Assembly: GCA_964400735.1 (NCBI GenBank)
Contig: CAYNVQ010000005.1
Location: 124,001-188,000, forward strand
Length of the DNA: 64,000 nucleotides
DNA from: CAYNVQ01 sp964400735
GTDB taxonomy: Bacteria; Acidobacteriota; Aminicenantia; Aminicenantales; Aminicenantaceae
Direction: 5' to 3'
In this document: one piece after another, positions 55,172-63,622 of the stretch
How positions within the stretch are numbered: position 1 is the stretch's first letter
How the letters are laid out: every line of letters begins with the position of its first letter
Notes under the pieces: generated by a model
The model's input: only the letters and a program-made list of their open reading frames with translations
What the model was told of the DNA's origin: nothing
Database searches by the model: none
Translations under genes and position numbers: made by a program

Positions 55172-56773
55172 GTGGAAAAAGACAAAACTCGCCAGTTCAT
55201 TTTAAAAGGAAGGAAACAAGGTTATCTTTTTTTTGAAAGAGTAGAGAAATCCTTCCGAGATGCTTTGAATACTGGAGAGAGTTTTGATGATTTGTTAAAT
55301 TCTATAGATCTCCCTAGGATAAAAATACTCAGTAAAAACAGCAAAGTTCTTCCTAAAAAAGAAAAGAGCGACTTTGTTTCTTACAAAGATCTGGAAAAAA
55401 CCACAGATCCTGTGAAGCTCTATTTTAGGGATATGGGCAATATCCCGCTCTTAAAACGGGAAGAAGAGATCGCAATTGCAAGGGAAATTGAAAGAGGCGA
55501 AAAGACTACGGTCAAGGCTATTTCCAAAACTCAATTTGTACTCACAAAAGTTCTTTCGCTAGAAGAGAAGATAAGAGAGAAGCCGGAAATTTTCGAGAAA
55601 ATTTTTGACTTTAGCAAGAATAATGGCGCAAAGGGAAATCCGGAAGAAAAAATATTAGAGGTTACAGATAAAATCAAGGAAATCGGAGAGATGAATTCCC
55701 GACTGGAGAGCATCCCTCCAAGGAATAAAAATGATTTCGCACAGAAGCGTCTCATAGTCAAAATGAGCCGTCTCATCAGAGGACTTAATATCCATAATAG
55801 ATACAGAGAAATGATTATCGAGGATCTTAAGGATAGACTTGAAGCTATAGACAAAGCAGAAAAAACAAAAAGAGAGCTGAATAAATCAATTTCTCAAGTT
55901 GCAGTTAAAAAAGAAAAAGAGAAACTGAAAAAGAGTATTCGAGAAATCAACAAGCTTCAGAGGCTATTTCATAAAGAGATCGGACTTGATTCTCAGGGTT
56001 TAAGGAAAACACTATGTGCCATCTCTGAAGGAAAGAAAATCAGCGATCAAGCGAAAAAAGAGCTTATCTCAGCTAACTTAAGATTAGTGGTCTCCATTGC
56101 CAAGAAGTACAGCAACTACGGACTCCAGTTTCTTGATTTAATTCAGGAAGGAAACATGGGCCTAATAACAGCAGTAGATAAATTTGATTACAAAAGAGGG
56201 TATAAATTTTCAACTTATGCGCATTGGTGGGTAAGACAGGCCATAACTCGTGCGATTGCTGACCAGGCAAGGACAATAAGAATACCTGTTCATATGAATG
56301 AAGTCATAAACAAGTTAAATAGAGTGTCAAGAAGCCTCGTCCAGGAAAAAGGTAGAGAACCCACACGTGAGGAGATCGCGGAAAAGATGGATTTACCCAT
56401 CTCTAAAGTACATAAAATCATGAAAATCTCCCAAGTGCCTTTCTCCCTTGAGACACCTATTGGGGAAGAAGAGAACAGCCACCTTGGTGATTTTATCGAA
56501 GATAAAGTCATTCCCTCTCCTCCCGATACAGTTATTGAAATTAATTTGAGAGAAAAAATTGAAGAAGCATTGAAAAACCACACCCAAAGAGAGGCAGCTA
56601 TTTTAAAAATGAGATTCGGATTAGGAGACGGAAATGAACATACCCTGGAAGAAGTCGGTCAACAATTCAAAGTTACTCGGGAGAGAATCAGACAAATCGA
56701 GGAGAAAGCTTTGAGGAAATTGAGGCAGCCAAGTTGTAGTCGAAAACTAAAGTCTTTTATAAGTGACTATTGA
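55172..56773 (+). CDS. Sigma-70 family RNA polymerase sigma factor, RpoD/SigA type (533 aa)
   Basis: Region 1.2 (DPVKLYFRDMGNIPLLKREEEIAIA) is followed by a charged non-conserved insert (about 115-290) and regions 2.1-2.4 (LRLVVSIAKKYSNYGLQFLDLIQEGNMGLI, then AVDKFDYKRGYKFSTYAHWWVRQAITRAI). Region 3 and region 4.2 (TLEEVGQQFKVTRERIRQIEEKALRKLRQ) complete it. All promoter-contact residues of group 1 sigma factors are present. The gene starts with GTG and is notably lysine- and AT-rich compared with genes outside the candidate island. Whether this is the only principal sigma factor or an extra one carried by the element cannot be decided here. Confidence 0.88.
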   Translation: MEKDKTRQFILKGRKQGYLFFERVEKSFRDALNTGESFDDLLNSIDLPRIKILSKNSKVLPKKEKSDFVSYKDLEKTTDPVKLYFRDMGNIPLLKREEEIAIAREIERGEKTTVKAISKTQFVLTKVLSLEEKIREKPEIFEKIFDFSKNNGAKGNPEEKILEVTDKIKEIGEMNSRLESIPPRNKNDFAQKRLIVKMSRLIRGLNIHNRYREMIIEDLKDRLEAIDKAEKTKRELNKSISQVAVKKEKEKLKKSIREINKLQRLFHKEIGLDSQGLRKTLCAISEGKKISDQAKKELISANLRLVVSIAKKYSNYGLQFLDLIQEGNMGLITAVDKFDYKRGYKFSTYAHWWVRQAITRAIADQARTIRIPVHMNEVINKLNRVSRSLVQEKGREPTREEIAEKMDLPISKVHKIMKISQVPFSLETPIGEEENSHLGDFIEDKVIPSPPDTVIEINLREKIEEALKNHTQREAAILKMRFGLGDGNEHTLEEVGQQFKVTRERIRQIEEKALRKLRQPSCSRKLKSFISDY

Positions 56774-56890
56774 GAATAAGTGCTTTATTCCAAATACTTA
56801 ACACATCCCTTCCCGTCGGGGAGGAAGAAAAAACAATTCCAGTCCATGAGTTCAATAGAAAATACAGTTTGAAAATTAAAGGAGGTTACA

Positions 56891-57127
56891 GTGAAAGAAC
56901 TAGTTGAATTGATTGCCAAAGCATTAGTGGACAAGCAGGACAAGGTGCAGGTTTCCCAATTAGATGGGGAACAGAGCTCAATCATTGAATTAAAGGTTGA
57001 TCCAGAAGATTTGGGTAAGGTTATCGGAAAACAGGGTAGAACCGCCCAAGCTATCAGAGTTATACTAGGAGCTGCCGGGATGAAACTGAAAAAGAGATTT
57101 AATCTTGAGTTAATCGAAAAAAAATAA
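56891..57127 (+). CDS. khpA: KhpA-type KH-domain RNA-binding protein (78 aa)
   Basis: A single KH domain with the GXXG loop IGKQGR inside VDPEDLGKVIGKQGRTAQAI, and the final helix and strand AGMKLKKRFNLELIEKK. KhpA forms homo- or heterodimers with KhpB and binds many RNAs. Normally it lies in the rpsP-rimM-trmD operon; here it stands downstream of a sigma factor, away from ribosomal genes. A strong ribosome site (AAAGGAGG) precedes the GTG start at 56891. Confidence 0.88.
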   Translation: MKELVELIAKALVDKQDKVQVSQLDGEQSSIIELKVDPEDLGKVIGKQGRTAQAIRVILGAAGMKLKKRFNLELIEKK

Positions 57128-57353
57128 TTTGGTCAGCATAGAAAAATGATGTCTATTAGTGTTTAGTAACATTTGCCCAGTTATCTTAGGGGCTCATTTT
57201 GGCAGGGACTAAGAGCCCAAGACAAATTAAAAGAAAACATGCGAAAAAACATAGGATAGCAGAAGATGCCATTACTGAGAGTAGTCGAAGCGCGCCCGCC
57301 TAATAATTGCTCTTTTGGAGGCGTCGGGGTAGGGTACCGATGATATTGAGTGG

Positions 57354-57394
57354 AAATCAACAATATTGATTTTTGATTAGGTCACCTGTATTAT
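57354..57394 (+). promoter_or_regulatory. fabF promoter with an inverted repeat over the -35
   Basis: TTGATT (57366-57371), a 17-base spacer, then TATTAT (57389-57394). AAATCAA (57354-57360) and TTGATTT (57366-57372) form a 7-bp inverted repeat with a 5-base spacer covering the -35. The ATG at 57408 would be only about 7 bases from the expected transcript start and has no ribosome site. Confidence 0.45.
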
Positions 57395-57407
57395 CGGCGT
57401 AACATTC

Positions 57408-58658
57408 ATGGTTGAACAACGGGTTGTCGTAACCGGATTGGGTGTCGTGACTCCCATTGGACTTGGAATTGACGAATTCTGGGAAGGGTTGAAAGGGGGA
57501 CGAAACGGGATTTCAAAGATTACTCATTTCGATCCCACAGATTATCGTTCCCATATGGCGGCTGAAGTAAAAGACTTTGATCCTGCTGGTTGGATCGATG
57601 GGAAATCTGTGGAGCGAATGGATAGATTTGTCCATTTCGCCATGGCCTCATCAGTTATGGCGCTTAATGATGCCGGCTTGAATATGTTTGCTTTTGATGG
57701 AAATAGGGCAGGAGTCATCATAGGCTCTGGTATCGGGGGAGCCATTACGATACAAGACGGATATTCTAAGCTTCAAGAGAAAGGGCCAAAATCTATTAAT
57801 CCCTTTTTTGTATCCAAAACACTTATAAACATGGCAGCCTGCATGGTCTCCATCACTTATGGTCTTAAAGGCCCTCTATCTGCTCCTTGCGTTGCCTGTT
57901 CAACGGGAGCTAATGCCATTGGCGATGCCTTCCGTATTATTCAGAGAGGCGATGCCGATATCATGCTGGCAGGAGGTGCAGAGGCCAGCATAAATCCATT
58001 GCCCTTCGCCGGTTTTTGTGCGGCGAGAACGATGTCGACTAGGAATGGCTGTGTGGAAAAAGCGAGCAGGCCTTTTGACAAGAATCGTGATGGCTTTGTG
58101 ATGGGAGAAGGGGCTGGCATTGTAGTTTTGGAGCGGCTTGAGCATGCTCTTAGCCGGAATGCTCGTATTTATGCCGAGCTTGTTGGCTATGGTAATACGG
58201 CTGATGCCTTTCATTTTACGGCCCCTGAGCCTAAGGGAGATGGAATGATCAGGGTCATGAGAGCTGCTTTGAATGATGCTGGAATCGACCCGAAGAATGT
58301 GAAATACATAAATGCACATGGGACCTCTACTGTTTTGAATGATAAGATAGAAAGTGAAGCCATCATGGAGGTCTTTGGTGACCACTGTAGGGATCTTAAG
58401 ATCAGTTCCATTAAATCGATGATTGGTCATCTTTTGGCAGCGGCCGGTTCAACGGAATTCGTGTCCACTGTGATGAGTGTCTATACAGGTAAGCTGCCCC
58501 CTACGATCAACTATGAGGAATCCGACCCGGAATGCCCACTCGACTATGTGACCAACGGAGTCGAATCGATCGATCTCGAAATTGCGCTGAGCAATTCTTT
58601 CGGCTTCGGTGGAGGCAATGTCTGCCTCATAGTAAAGAGATATGAGAATAAAAAATGA
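57408..58658 (+). CDS. fabF: Beta-ketoacyl-ACP synthase II (416 aa)
   Basis: A complete ketosynthase: VVVTGLGVVTPIG at the start, active-site Cys164 in VACSTGANA, His in NAHGTST, His in MIGHLLAAAGS and the final SNSFGFGGGNVCL. FabF extends acyl-ACP with malonyl-ACP. It lies outside a normal fab operon and is coupled by a 4-base overlap to a flavin reductase-like gene, which may serve as enoyl reductase or in a specialised acyl pathway. Standard length. Confidence 0.92.
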   Translation: MVEQRVVVTGLGVVTPIGLGIDEFWEGLKGGRNGISKITHFDPTDYRSHMAAEVKDFDPAGWIDGKSVERMDRFVHFAMASSVMALNDAGLNMFAFDGNRAGVIIGSGIGGAITIQDGYSKLQEKGPKSINPFFVSKTLINMAACMVSITYGLKGPLSAPCVACSTGANAIGDAFRIIQRGDADIMLAGGAEASINPLPFAGFCAARTMSTRNGCVEKASRPFDKNRDGFVMGEGAGIVVLERLEHALSRNARIYAELVGYGNTADAFHFTAPEPKGDGMIRVMRAALNDAGIDPKNVKYINAHGTSTVLNDKIESEAIMEVFGDHCRDLKISSIKSMIGHLLAAAGSTEFVSTVMSVYTGKLPPTINYEESDPECPLDYVTNGVESIDLEIALSNSFGFGGGNVCLIVKRYENKK

Positions 58659-59722
58659 AAATCCCAACGCTTCAAATTGGAAATATCACCGCAAACATTC
58701 CGATCGTCCAGGGAGGCATGGGCGTAAGGGTTTCTCTTGCCTCGCTTGCATCTGCCGTTGCTGAGGAAGGTGGGATAGGTACTATCTCGAGCATAGGCCT
58801 AGGTGATATAGAGGCATCGAAGTATGACTATGAGAGAATGTCTCGAGAAGCCCTGGAGAGAGAGATTCGCAAAGCGAAAAGCATATCTAGCGGCAATATC
58901 GCCGTCAACTTCATGGGAGTGCTCAGTAATGTCGATGATCTGATCATGACTGCCATACGTGAAGGAATTAAGATAATTGTATACGGTGCCGGGCTTCCCA
59001 CTAAGCTTCCCGGCTTGATCGAGGATAGTTCTATAAACCTCGTACCCATTGTCAGTTCGGCACGGGTGGCTGAATTCATCCTCCGCTCATGGGACAAACG
59101 TTACGAGAGGATTCTCGATGCCTTAATCCTTGAAGGACCTCTAGCAGGAGGACATCTCGGTTTCTCCGAAGAACAGCTCGATCAACCCGATAAATACTCC
59201 TTAGATAATCTCTTGCCGGAGATCTTGGAAACGATAAAAACCTATGAAGATAAATACGGAAAGAAAATTCCGGTAATCGCAGCCGGTGGGATCTTCGATG
59301 GTAAGGATATAGCTCGAATGTTGATCCTGGGTGCTTCAGGAGTCCAAATGGCAACGCGATTTGTCTGCACCGAAGAGTGCGATGTCTCCCAGGAATTTAA
59401 ACAGATCTACCTGGACGCCAAGGAAGAGGATATCGTTATCATTAAGAGTCCTGTTGGTATGCCAGGACGGGCTATTCAGAACAAATTTTTAGACGATTTA
59501 GAAATCAAAGGAAAACTTAAGGTCAATTGTCCTTACAGATGTCTTACGGCTTGTAAAGTGAGTGATGCCAGGTACTGCATTGCACAGGCTCTATTAAACT
59601 CTTACTTCGGAGATGTTGACCACGGCCTCATCTTCTGTGGCCAGAATGCTTACCGTATCGACAAGATTGTGACCGTCAAAGAACTCATCTCGGGCCTTCT
59701 CGCAGAACTCGAAAAAGCTTGA
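58655..59722 (+). CDS. Nitronate monooxygenase / FabK-like flavoprotein (355 aa)
   Basis: A TIM-barrel FMN protein: IPIVQGGMGVRVSLASLASAVAEEGGIG at the start, NIAVNFMGVLS, LEGPLAGGHLG, PVIAAGGIFDG and LILGASGVQMATRFV. This is the NMO/FabK family. A C-terminal segment with four cysteines, CPYRCLTACKVSDARYC, marks a subgroup that I cannot assign to a reaction. Its ATG overlaps the fabF stop (ATGA), so it may act as an enoyl-ACP reductase beside FabF, but nitronate or other oxidase activity cannot be excluded. It is the last gene before the tRNA-Leu. Confidence 0.85.
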   Translation: MKIPTLQIGNITANIPIVQGGMGVRVSLASLASAVAEEGGIGTISSIGLGDIEASKYDYERMSREALEREIRKAKSISSGNIAVNFMGVLSNVDDLIMTAIREGIKIIVYGAGLPTKLPGLIEDSSINLVPIVSSARVAEFILRSWDKRYERILDALILEGPLAGGHLGFSEEQLDQPDKYSLDNLLPEILETIKTYEDKYGKKIPVIAAGGIFDGKDIARMLILGASGVQMATRFVCTEECDVSQEFKQIYLDAKEEDIVIIKSPVGMPGRAIQNKFLDDLEIKGKLKVNCPYRCLTACKVSDARYCIAQALLNSYFGDVDHGLIFCGQNAYRIDKIVTVKELISGLLAELEKA

Positions 59723-59914
59723 GCAGTCACAAAGTTTTTTTTTACACCTCCCACTCATATTCTTCATTGTAATGATTCAATTGTATTTATGACGAATCAC
59801 ACAATTTTTTAGCACTGTTACGAGGCGATCGTTATAAGCAAAATGGGGGACATCTCAGATTTGGATAGGGACTGATAAGCTAAAAAATTATGCAAATTAT
59901 TGATATTAAAAGAG

Positions 59915-59939
59915 TTATAATGCCGAAGAGGGGACTCGA
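59915..59939 (+). mobile_element. Candidate att site at the tRNA-Leu 3' end (pair of 54281-54305)
   Basis: The 25-base segment shared with 54281-54305 (24 of 25 identical). It covers the last 19 bases of the tRNA gene plus six flanking bases; the tRNA remains intact here. Together the two sites bracket 5.6 kb. Confidence 0.6.
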
Positions 59940-60007
59940 ACCCCTACGAGCTATTACGCTCACATGGCCCTCAACCATGCGTGTCTACCAAATTCCACCA
60001 CTTCGGC
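59921..60007 (-). tRNA. tRNA-Leu (GAG anticodon)
   Basis: Read on the minus strand: acceptor GCCGAAG pairs with CTTCGGC. The D-arm contains TGGTAGACACGC, the anticodon loop TTGAGGG between ATGG and CCAT gives GAG, a long variable arm is typical of Leu, and the T-arm is GGGGTTCGAGTCCCC. 87 nt, discriminator A, no encoded CCA. It lies downstream of secG in the gap-pgk-tpiA operon, and its 3' end is the candidate attachment site of the island to the left. Confidence 0.95.
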
Positions 60008-60025
60008 ATAAAAAAGCGATGGGAA

Positions 60026-60493
60026 TTATCTCTTGATTGGATCAGCCGCTTTTTTTTCTGTTGCTGGCTCTTTTTTTTTTGCCGGATCTTCCTTTTTCTT
60101 TTCTTCCTGTTTTTTAGCTTCTGCCTTCTTGGATTCATCGGTCTTCTGCTGGGTCGCTTCTTCAGGAGCTTTCTTTTCCTCGCCTTCCTTTTTTTCCGTT
60201 TCCGTTGCGGCCGCCTTTTGCTCGGCGGGCGCCTCCTCGCCACTCACCACCGATCTTGCCCCCCCGTGGGCTGATAGAATCCAGAGGCCCATGGAGGTGA
60301 TCATGAAGAGAATGGCGCAGATTGTCGTCAGCTTGGAAAGGATGGTTGCAGCTCCCCGGGGCCCGAAGACGGTCTGGCTGCCCATTCCCCCGAAAGCTCC
60401 TGCTAAATCAGCCGATTTTCCGGATTGAAGCAGAATAGCGACAATCAAGATAAGACACACCAAAATGTGAACGATCAGGATTAATGCACTCAT
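60026..60493 (-). CDS. secG: SecG preprotein translocase subunit with a charged tail (155 aa)
   Basis: The two hydrophobic helices (residues 3-22 and about 52-74) and the QSGKSADLAGAFGGMGSQTVFGPRGAATILSKLT loop between them identify SecG. The rest (about 80-155) is a low-complexity Lys/Glu/Ala tail (KKEGEEKKAPEEATQQK and so on), longer than in typical SecG but common in some phyla. It is translated after tpiA with a 4-base overlap. Secretion machinery next to glycolytic genes and a tRNA-Leu is a widespread arrangement. Confidence 0.92.
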   Translation of the reverse strand: MSALILIVHILVCLILIVAILLQSGKSADLAGAFGGMGSQTVFGPRGAATILSKLTTICAILFMITSMGLWILSAHGGARSVVSGEEAPAEQKAAATETEKKEGEEKKAPEEATQQKTDESKKAEAKKQEEKKKEDPAKKKEPATEKKAADPIKR

Positions 60494-61275
60494 TTTTCCT
60501 CGTAAGCTTTTATGGCTTCTTTGGCGATTCCGACGAAAGAATCTGCTTTTAGCGATGCCCCTCCAACCAGGGCACCGTTTATATCTTTCTCGCTCAAAAG
60601 AGAAAAGGTATTTTCCGGCTTCACCGAACCGCCGTAAAGGATTATAGCATAAGAGGCTACGTCGTTTCCATGCTTTTCTGAAAGAGTCTCCCTGATAAAG
60701 CTGTGCACTTCTTGAGCTTGGTCAGGCGTGGCCGTACGACCGGTTCCGATCGCCCATATAGGCTCATAGGCGATGATGACCTTCTTGATATCTTCGGTTC
60801 CCAGCCCTTCCAGTCCCTTTGTGATTTGGGTTTTGATCTTCACCATTGTGTGGCCGGCCTCCCTTTCCTCTAAGGATTCCCCGATGCACATGATGGGGAT
60901 CAGCTCCTGCTCGAGGGCCGCTTTGATCTTTTTATTCACCGTCTCGTTGGTTTCTCCGAAGAACTGCCGTCTTTCCGAATGGCCGATCACCACGTACGTG
61001 CAACCTCCATCCTTGAGCATGGGCCCCGATACCTCTCCCGTAAAGGCTCCCTGCGCTTCCCAATAGAGATTCTGAGCGCCGGTCTGTATAGTGCTTCCTT
61101 CGAGTGCTTTTATTACTTCGGTGAGGGCTGTAAAGGGGGGGATGACCACAAGCTGAGCTTTTTCGAGTTCTCCGCTAACTTCAGCGAGCTTTTTAACCAG
61201 TTCGATGGCTTCTGGTACGGTCTTATGCATTTTCCAGTTGCCGGCAATGAATGGTTTTTCGATGGTAAATTTCAT
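60490..61275 (-). CDS. tpiA: Triosephosphate isomerase (261 aa)
   Basis: GNWKMHK at the start, the catalytic His in IGHSERR, the catalytic Glu in AYEPIWAIGTG, and loop 7-8 GGSVKPEN and GALVGGASL near the end are all present, so activity is expected. It interconverts glyceraldehyde-3-phosphate and dihydroxyacetone phosphate. Third gene of the operon, 12 bases after pgk. Confidence 0.97.
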   Translation of the reverse strand: MKFTIEKPFIAGNWKMHKTVPEAIELVKKLAEVSGELEKAQLVVIPPFTALTEVIKALEGSTIQTGAQNLYWEAQGAFTGEVSGPMLKDGGCTYVVIGHSERRQFFGETNETVNKKIKAALEQELIPIMCIGESLEEREAGHTMVKIKTQITKGLEGLGTEDIKKVIIAYEPIWAIGTGRTATPDQAQEVHSFIRETLSEKHGNDVASYAIILYGGSVKPENTFSLLSEKDINGALVGGASLKADSFVGIAKEAIKAYEEK

Positions 61276-61287
61276 TTCAATTCTCCT

Positions 61288-62469
61288 TCAATTCTCCTTC
61301 AGGGCTTCGAGGCCAGGCAGGGTTTCGTTGGCAATGTATTCTAAGGAAGCTCCGCCGCCGGTGGATATGTGAGTGATCTTTTCGCTGACTCCGGCCTTGC
61401 AGATGGCGGCCACCGAGTCGCCGCCACCTACTATCGAGACGGCGCCCGAGTTAGCCACAGCTTGGGCTACCTGCACCGTGCCGGTCGCGAACTGGTCGAT
61501 TTCGAAAACGCCCATAGGACCGTTCCAGAATATGGTCTTCGCCTGGGCTATGATTTCTTTATACTTTTCTATAGTTTTGGGTCCAATATCCAGAGCCATC
61601 AGGTCGGAGGGGATCGGAAATCCCTTGACTATCATGGTTTCAACTTCAGAATCCATCGATGCGGCTACTACTTGGTCTTCTGGAAGATGAAAATTGATCT
61701 CCATGGATTTGGCTTTGTTCAAGAGATCGAGGGCCATGTCCTTTTTATCTTCCTCCACCAGAGAGCGACCGACATCGAATCCCTGGGCCGCAAAAAAGGT
61801 GTAGGCCATGGCGCCTCCGATCAGAATGCTTTCGGCCTTGGGAAGAAGGCTTTCGATCACCGGGATCTTATCCGAGACCTTGGCCCCCCCCAGGATGGCC
61901 ACATAGGGTTTTAGGGGGGAATGGACCGCCTGACTAAGGTGTTCCACCTCTTTGTACAGCAAAAATCCTGCCGCCGATTTCTCCACATATGGAGGGATGC
62001 CGACGATGGAGGCGTGCTCCCTGTGGCAGGCGCCGAAGGCATCGTTCACGTAATAATCGATGCCTTGGGCCAACTGCTGGGCAAAGTCCGGATCGTTCCT
62101 CGTTTCACCGGTATAAAACCTGAGGTTTTCCAAAAGGAGCACCTGCCCCGCCTTCAGTTCGGTTTTCATTCTGTCGACTTCTTCGCCGATCACATCGGCG
62201 GCAGGGATGACTCGGGCGGGAATCAATTCAGACAGCCTTTTGGCGACCGGTTTCAGGCTGAATTCAGGCTTGAACTGTCCTTTGGGCCGGCCCAGGTGGG
62301 AAGCGACGACAACAGCGGCACCCTGTTCCAAAAGGTGGTTCAAGGTTGGGAGAGCAGCCTTGATGCGGGTGTCATCCTTGATCGTTCCCCCCTCATCGAG
62401 AGGAACATTGAAATCCACCCGCAGGAAAACTTTCTTTCCCTTTACGTCTAGATCTTTTACGGAGAGCAT
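61288..62469 (-). CDS. pgk: Phosphoglycerate kinase (393 aa)
   Basis: RVDFNVPLD at the start, SHLGRPKG, ENLRFY, the hinge YVAILGGAKVSDK and the nucleotide-binding VGGGDSVAA are the standard motifs. Length is normal. It makes ATP from 1,3-bisphosphoglycerate. Second gene of the operon, 6 bases after gap; no fusion or frameshift. Confidence 0.97.
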   Translation of the reverse strand: MLSVKDLDVKGKKVFLRVDFNVPLDEGGTIKDDTRIKAALPTLNHLLEQGAAVVVASHLGRPKGQFKPEFSLKPVAKRLSELIPARVIPAADVIGEEVDRMKTELKAGQVLLLENLRFYTGETRNDPDFAQQLAQGIDYYVNDAFGACHREHASIVGIPPYVEKSAAGFLLYKEVEHLSQAVHSPLKPYVAILGGAKVSDKIPVIESLLPKAESILIGGAMAYTFFAAQGFDVGRSLVEEDKKDMALDLLNKAKSMEINFHLPEDQVVAASMDSEVETMIVKGFPIPSDLMALDIGPKTIEKYKEIIAQAKTIFWNGPMGVFEIDQFATGTVQVAQAVANSGAVSIVGGGDSVAAICKAGVSEKITHISTGGGASLEYIANETLPGLEALKEN

Positions 62470-62475
62470 GGGCCT

Positions 62476-63477
62476 TTATTTGGAGATGAATTTGGCCAGG
62501 TCGATGAGCCGGCAGGAGTAGCCCCACTCATTGTCATACCAGGCAAGGACTTTGACCAGATTATCGTCCGTTACCCTGGTGAATTCTGCATCTAGGATGG
62601 AGGAGTGAGGATTGGACATGAAGTCCACGGAAACCAGAGGATCTTCACAGTATTGAAGGATGCCTTTTAATTCCCCTTCCGCGGCGCTTTTAAAGGCCTG
62701 GTTCACCTGCTCGGCAGTGACCTTTGTCTTCAGGGAGGCCACGAGGTCCACAAGGGAGACATTGGCGGTCGGGATACGGATGGCGATCCCGTCGATTTTC
62801 CCCTTGAGCTCGGGAAGGACTAGTCCAACGGCCTTGGCCGCCCCTGTGGTGGTGGGGATTTGGGAGACGGCGGCAGCCCTGGCTCTCCGCAGATCTTTAT
62901 GCGGGGCATCCAATATTCTTTGATCCATGGTGTAGGCATGGATGGTGGTCATGAAGGCTTTCTCGATACCGAATGCCTGATGGACGACCTTGACGGCCGG
63001 GGCCAAACAGTTGGTGGTGCAGGAGGCATTAGAGATGATGTGATGGTTTTCCGGGTCATACATCTGCTCGTTTACACCGAGAACGAGGGTGACATCCGGT
63101 TCTGTGGCCGGGGCCGAGATAATGACCTTTTCCGCTCCGCCCGATTCGATATGTTTGAGGGCGTCCTGTCTTTTGCGAAAAAGTCCCGTGGATTCGATAA
63201 CAATGGTCGCTCCTAGATCTTTCCAGGGGAGATTGGCCGGGTCTTTCTCTGTCAATATTTTGGTCTTTTTGCCATTGACGACGATGGCATCGTCGGTGGC
63301 CTCGATCTCGGCATCCAGTATGCCCAGCACGGAATCGTATTTCAGAAGATGGGCCAGGATTTTGGCATCCACCACATCGTTGGCTGCGACGAACTCGATA
63401 TCCGGGTCATTGAAGGCCGCCCGGAATACATTGCGTCCGATCCGGCCGAAACCATTTATTCCTATTTTAATACTCAT
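62476..63477 (-). CDS. gap: Glyceraldehyde-3-phosphate dehydrogenase (333 aa)
   Basis: INGFGRIGRNVFRAA binds NAD, the catalytic Cys is in SNASCTTNCLAP, the His is in TTIHAYT, and LAWYDNEWGYSCR is near the end. The ATG at 63477 with GAGGAGG about eight bases upstream gives the family-standard N-terminus MSIKIGINGFGR; the longer frame upstream is rejected. First gene of the glycolytic operon. Confidence 0.97.
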   Translation of the reverse strand: MSIKIGINGFGRIGRNVFRAAFNDPDIEFVAANDVVDAKILAHLLKYDSVLGILDAEIEATDDAIVVNGKKTKILTEKDPANLPWKDLGATIVIESTGLFRKRQDALKHIESGGAEKVIISAPATEPDVTLVLGVNEQMYDPENHHIISNASCTTNCLAPAVKVVHQAFGIEKAFMTTIHAYTMDQRILDAPHKDLRRARAAAVSQIPTTTGAAKAVGLVLPELKGKIDGIAIRIPTANVSLVDLVASLKTKVTAEQVNQAFKSAAEGELKGILQYCEDPLVSVDFMSNPHSSILDAEFTRVTDDNLVKVLAWYDNEWGYSCRLIDLAKFISK

Positions 63478-63593
63478 GAAAAACCTCCTCTTATGAATGG
63501 CCTGAAATGTGTATAAAAAAAGCTCTGACAAACATTTGACATCAGGAGAAGACCTTAGCCGATAATGTTCATCATATTCCAGGTAGATATCCT

Positions 63594-63622
63594 TTATTAG
63601 CATAAATGCTGACCAAAATCAA
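63594..63622 (-). promoter_or_regulatory. Promoter of the gap-pgk-tpiA-secG-tRNA-Leu operon
   Basis: TTGATT (complement of 63617-63622), a 17-base spacer, then TAATAA (complement of 63594-63599). It is about 117 bases upstream of the gap ATG. Confidence 0.5.

Noticed and set aside
59981..60428. Plus-strand hydrophobic ORFs rich in Phe and Ser
   Set aside because: They are the complement of the Lys/Glu/Ala-rich tail of SecG, partly over the tRNA.
61369..62451. Two long plus-strand ORFs opposite pgk
   Set aside because: Pgk is unambiguous; long antisense ORFs follow from its codon composition.
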